A stretch of 64,000 bases of DNA from Antitrichia curtipendula (lineage: Eukaryota; Streptophyta; Bryopsida; Hypnales; Leucodontaceae), in the NCBI GenBank assembly GCA_951230915.1, contig OX579638.1, forward strand, positions 24,818,696-24,882,695, read 5' to 3'. Below the pieces are notes generated by a model that saw only the letters and a list, made by a program, of their open reading frames with translations, was not told where the DNA came from and did not search any database. Shown here piece after piece: positions 60,983-64,000 of this stretch. The translations under genes were made by a program, and so were the position numbers. The first letter of the stretch is position 1. Every line of letters starts with the position of its first letter.

Positions 60983-62681
60983 GTGAGTTCTGGAATCCCC
61001 TTGATCACGTATTTTGGAAGAACCACGTTATTTTCGCAACTTTGATTGCATCTGTTTGGTCTATAAGGCACTTGAATTTGGCTTTGAAGACATATTTGGG
61101 GGTTGGAAGGCTATTTGGGCACCTTTGTAACATTGTATTGTAACTTGTAAGTGAACTTGAGGTTTAGGATGGCCCTGCGGGGTAGCTTGTTGGTACTTGA
61201 AGCTGCTTTCATTAGCGAGGGCAAGTTGTTTAGCGACTGAATCTCCTTTGATCACATATTGCTCTACTTGAAGGTTGTTTAGGCCTTGTCCTTACATTTT
61301 CGGGTTCTTGAAGCTACTGAATTCCTGTTTTTGCACATATTTCTGAACTTGAAGGATGTTCAGTTTCTCTTTGATTACATTTTCGGTAATTGGAGGTATT
61401 GAATTCACGTTTGATCACAGTTTCTGAACTTAGGTGTTTTTCAAGACCCTTTTATTCCATTCAGTGTTACTTAAAGCTATTGAAATCCGCTTTGGTTTAG
61501 GGTGTTACAAACTTAAAGGTTGTTTAGCTACTAATATCTTCTTTCATCGCATATTTCTGAACTTCACAGTTAATTACGAGTTCTGATTGCATCTTTGGGT
61601 ACTTGAAGGTACTGAAAGTTAGTTTGCTCACATATTTCAGAATTTGGAGCTTTTAGGGTCCTGTTTGATTACATTTTTTGTAACTGAAGGTACTAAATTG
61701 CCGTTTGTTCACAGTTTCGGAAATTGAAGGTTCTTCAAGCCTGGTCGATTCCAATTGAGATGTGCTTGAAGCATCTGAACTCCGCTTTCATTACAGAAGT
61801 TTTGAGCTTGAAGGTTGTATAGCTACTCAAACCTTCACATATTTTGATCACATATATTTTGATCACATATTTTTGAACTTCAAGCTTGCTTATGGCTTTG
61901 GATTACATCTATGGGTATTTAAAGCAACTGAAATCTTGTTTGATCACTGTTGGTGGAACTTAAAACTTTTACGGTCTCGTTTGATTACATCCTTAGTAAT
62001 AGAAGAAGGTAAATTTACGTTTCATTTTTTGGGTTGAGTTGAAGGTTGTTTAGGCCTGTTCGATGCCATTTGTTGATACGTCAAGCATGTTTACTCCACT
62101 TTGATTATAGAAGTTTAGTGGTTGAAGTGTGTTTGGCTATTGAAACCTACTTTGATGACATATTTTTGAACTTCTGGGTTGTTCAGGCCTTTGGATTACA
62201 GGTGTGGGTACTTCTAGCAACTTCAATCTTGTTTGATCTTATATTTTAGAACTTGAAGGTGTGAGGTTCCTGTTTCATTTCATCTTTGTTTGGTTTAAGG
62301 TACTGAATTCCGGTTTGATTGTTGTTTTTAAAGTTGAAGGTTGCTCAGGCCTGATTGATTCCATTTGTTGGTACTTGAAGCAACTTTAATCCGCTTTGAT
62401 TACTCAAGTTTAGGGTTGAACCTGGTTCTTTAGTTATTGAAATCTCCTTTGAACCTTCTTGTTGGACTTTTAAAATTGTTTAGGCTTCCGGATTACATCT
62501 CCCTATAATTGCAGTATTGGAATCACGTTTCATCACATTTGCGTGAACTTGAGTGTTTTTGAGGCATGTTTGATTACACTTTCTTGTAATTCAAGGTAGT
62601 GTTTAAGTGGTTTTGAGAGTTTAGTAATTGACATTGCTTTCTCTGTAATTGACATTGCTTTCTGTTTACCTCTGGATTTAG
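60983..62681 (+). repeat. Degenerate repeat array filling the last intron of the zinc-finger gene
   Basis: The donor GAAG/GTGAGT ends the exon at 60982 and the acceptor GGATTTAG ends at 62681. Most of the 1.7-kb intron consists of degenerate units of about 50-100 bp. They recombine the phrases TGAACTTGAAGGTTGTTTAG, TTTGATCACAT, GGTACTTGAAG and CTGAAATC. The pattern resembles the repetitive intron 3 of the PLAC8 gene, although the unit sequence differs. Confidence 0.7.
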
Positions 62682-63253
62682 AGCAAACAGGACTCCCAAG
62701 CTCAATTCGTGAGCCAGCAGTGCGTTCCAGATCTGGTACCGTAAGCCCTTCTGTTGGAAGCAAGGGTAGTGGGATGCAGAAGCCAATGAAGGAGCAGGTC
62801 ATTGCAAATGATCCCGGGAAGAAGCGGAAAGAAGTTGAAATACAGAATAAAGGTGCCAGTCCTGCTCCAGTAGATGTTGAGGGCAAACGAAGGCGGATTT
62901 CTGTAAAGAAAGGACTGCCCTCTACAACTGAAGAGCCTCCCATTACAGTCAAAATTGAAGAACTCTCTTCCGAAGGTGGATCGCAGGAGGATTCTGATTG
63001 TGGTTCAGAGCCTGTGGAGGTGTCCGCTGGAGTAACACCCTTGCGCAAGATGAAAAAGATGGCCACAGGTGACCGGATTGTGGATTCACCAAGCTTCAAT
63101 GGACAATCCGATCAAAGAGGTGTAATTGACAAAGTGCAGTCCGTTGGGAAGTTGGCAGGGAAGCAGAAGAAGCCGAAGACCCCTGTGCGTGAACGTATTT
63201 CCCAAGCACAAACTACAAGACATGGAATCCAAAAAGCAAAGCCTTCCAAGTAG

Positions 63254-64000
63254 GATCCTTTTGGGATTTTCCGATTTGTTCCCTCCTAATGTGCTTCCCT
63301 GATTTTTTGCTTTGATATTCCATGCTAGTGAATTTGTGATATAGTTATGTTATTCTTAGGGTTTTAGTTAGGCTTACTTTCTTACACATTTTGAGGTCCA
63401 GGTTAGGGTTCTATTGCTGTAATGACTTAGGTAGTAATTATCTGATTTCATTGGATAACGTAATTACATTGTTTGTGTATTTTGCAAATGCTAATTAGTT
63501 TTGACTTTATATTTCACTAATTGTTGGATAGTGCCTAACTTGAAATGTATTGGTTTTCATTTTTCTAGTTAGTATTGCTTGTATATTGTTTAGTGTAGGC
63601 TAGAGTAGGACAGTCATGCTGCAAGGGGTAGTTTAAGAGGTTCAATTCCTCCGTGATTGGAATTATGAAATTTAATGCAAAGATTACTTTTGTTTTGATT
63701 CAGCAATGAGTTCATATGTGGATCCATACTGGCTTGCAGTAGTCCGGTGAAGTTTAGGCCTCTAAAACCTGTCATGTTGTTATGTGGTTAAGTGATTCAG
63801 GCCATCGTGTGATTTTTTAAAAATCATTTTTGAAGTTCAAAATGGAAGACTTTAGAAATCTTTGCGAAACTTGGCATCATACTTGTCACATAATTGAAGC
63901 TTGTGCTTCTTGAGCTGCAGTCATTACCACATCTTGACTCGATTCAGAGTTTTGTTTAGTTAATAATTTTGGACCAGAAGACGTTGAAATTCCACGGTGC
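63254..64000 (+). other. 3' UTR and downstream region of the zinc-finger gene
   Basis: No further gene is supported. GGTTCAATTCC at about 63638 matches a tRNA B box, but no acceptor stem can be built around it. Confidence 0.4.

Larger units (their letters stand above)
54541..63253 (+). pseudogene. Uncharacterised RING-like zinc-finger gene interrupted by hAT transposon 2
   Basis: Three blocks form one frame once the insertion and one duplicated 8-bp site are left out: 54541-55760, 60717-60982 and 62682-63253. They total 2058 nt, or 685 residues. An in-frame TAG lies just upstream of the ATG. Residues 1-20 are very acidic. Residues 25-175 form a compact unrecognised domain. About 235-390 is predicted coiled coil. 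C421-C424 begins a RING-like zinc finger (CAFC, then CGHGYLSWCANAH, then CFKEC). The C-terminal third is basic and serine-rich (GKRRRISVKK), likely nuclear. Two VKIE sites (K25, K586) fit the SUMO consensus. With the insertion the frame ends at 55797 after 418 residues, without the zinc finger. I do not recognise the family beyond the finger, and a role in transcription or ubiquitin/SUMO transfer is only inference. Confidence 0.75.

Overview
The window reads as nuclear DNA of a land plant. It holds spliced genes with GT/AG introns, a MEKK-type MAPKKK, a plant EXA1-type GYF protein, a PLAC8 protein and several plant transposon classes. Host exons are GC-richer islands in AT-rich DNA dominated by small inverted-repeat transposons. 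A seedless plant is possible, but nothing seen here fixes the clade.

Layout. 163-2026 (+): a four-exon PLAC8/CNR-type small cysteine-rich protein. 2.2-13.7 kb: AT-rich DNA filled with miniature elements. 14988-18604 (-): a nine-coding-exon MEKK1-like MAPKKK with a 60-bp tandem array downstream and two abutting PIF/Harbinger-type MITEs upstream. 21.4-22.4 kb: a 923-bp MITE nearly identical to one at 12.7 kb. 23450-34295 (+): a fifteen-exon GYF-domain protein of about 2162 residues, orthologous in architecture to EXA1/PSIG1, a translational repressor that binds eIF4E. 36-44 kb: nested TTAA-flanked MITEs and a Stowaway-type element. 44472-48422: a hAT element lying inside an older MITE. 48.5-49.3 kb: a large fold-back. 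49.6-54.0 kb: further MITEs and degenerate repeats. 54541-63253 (+): an unrecognised RING-like zinc-finger gene whose first exon is split by a 4948-bp hAT element.

The main result is the history of mobile DNA. TTAA-flanked elements with CCCC...GGGG ends occur at least twelve times. One insertion has a recognisable empty-site paralogue elsewhere in the window, which proves the TTAA target duplication and points to piggyBac-like mobilisation. The two hAT elements encode related transposases with otherwise open reading frames. All six of their in-frame premature stops are TAG. The second hAT sits in the zinc-finger gene with a perfect 8-bp duplication, and the flanking exon pieces rejoin in frame without it.

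The three intact host genes have unrelated roles (membrane protein, MAP kinase signalling, translational control) and no operon-like linkage.
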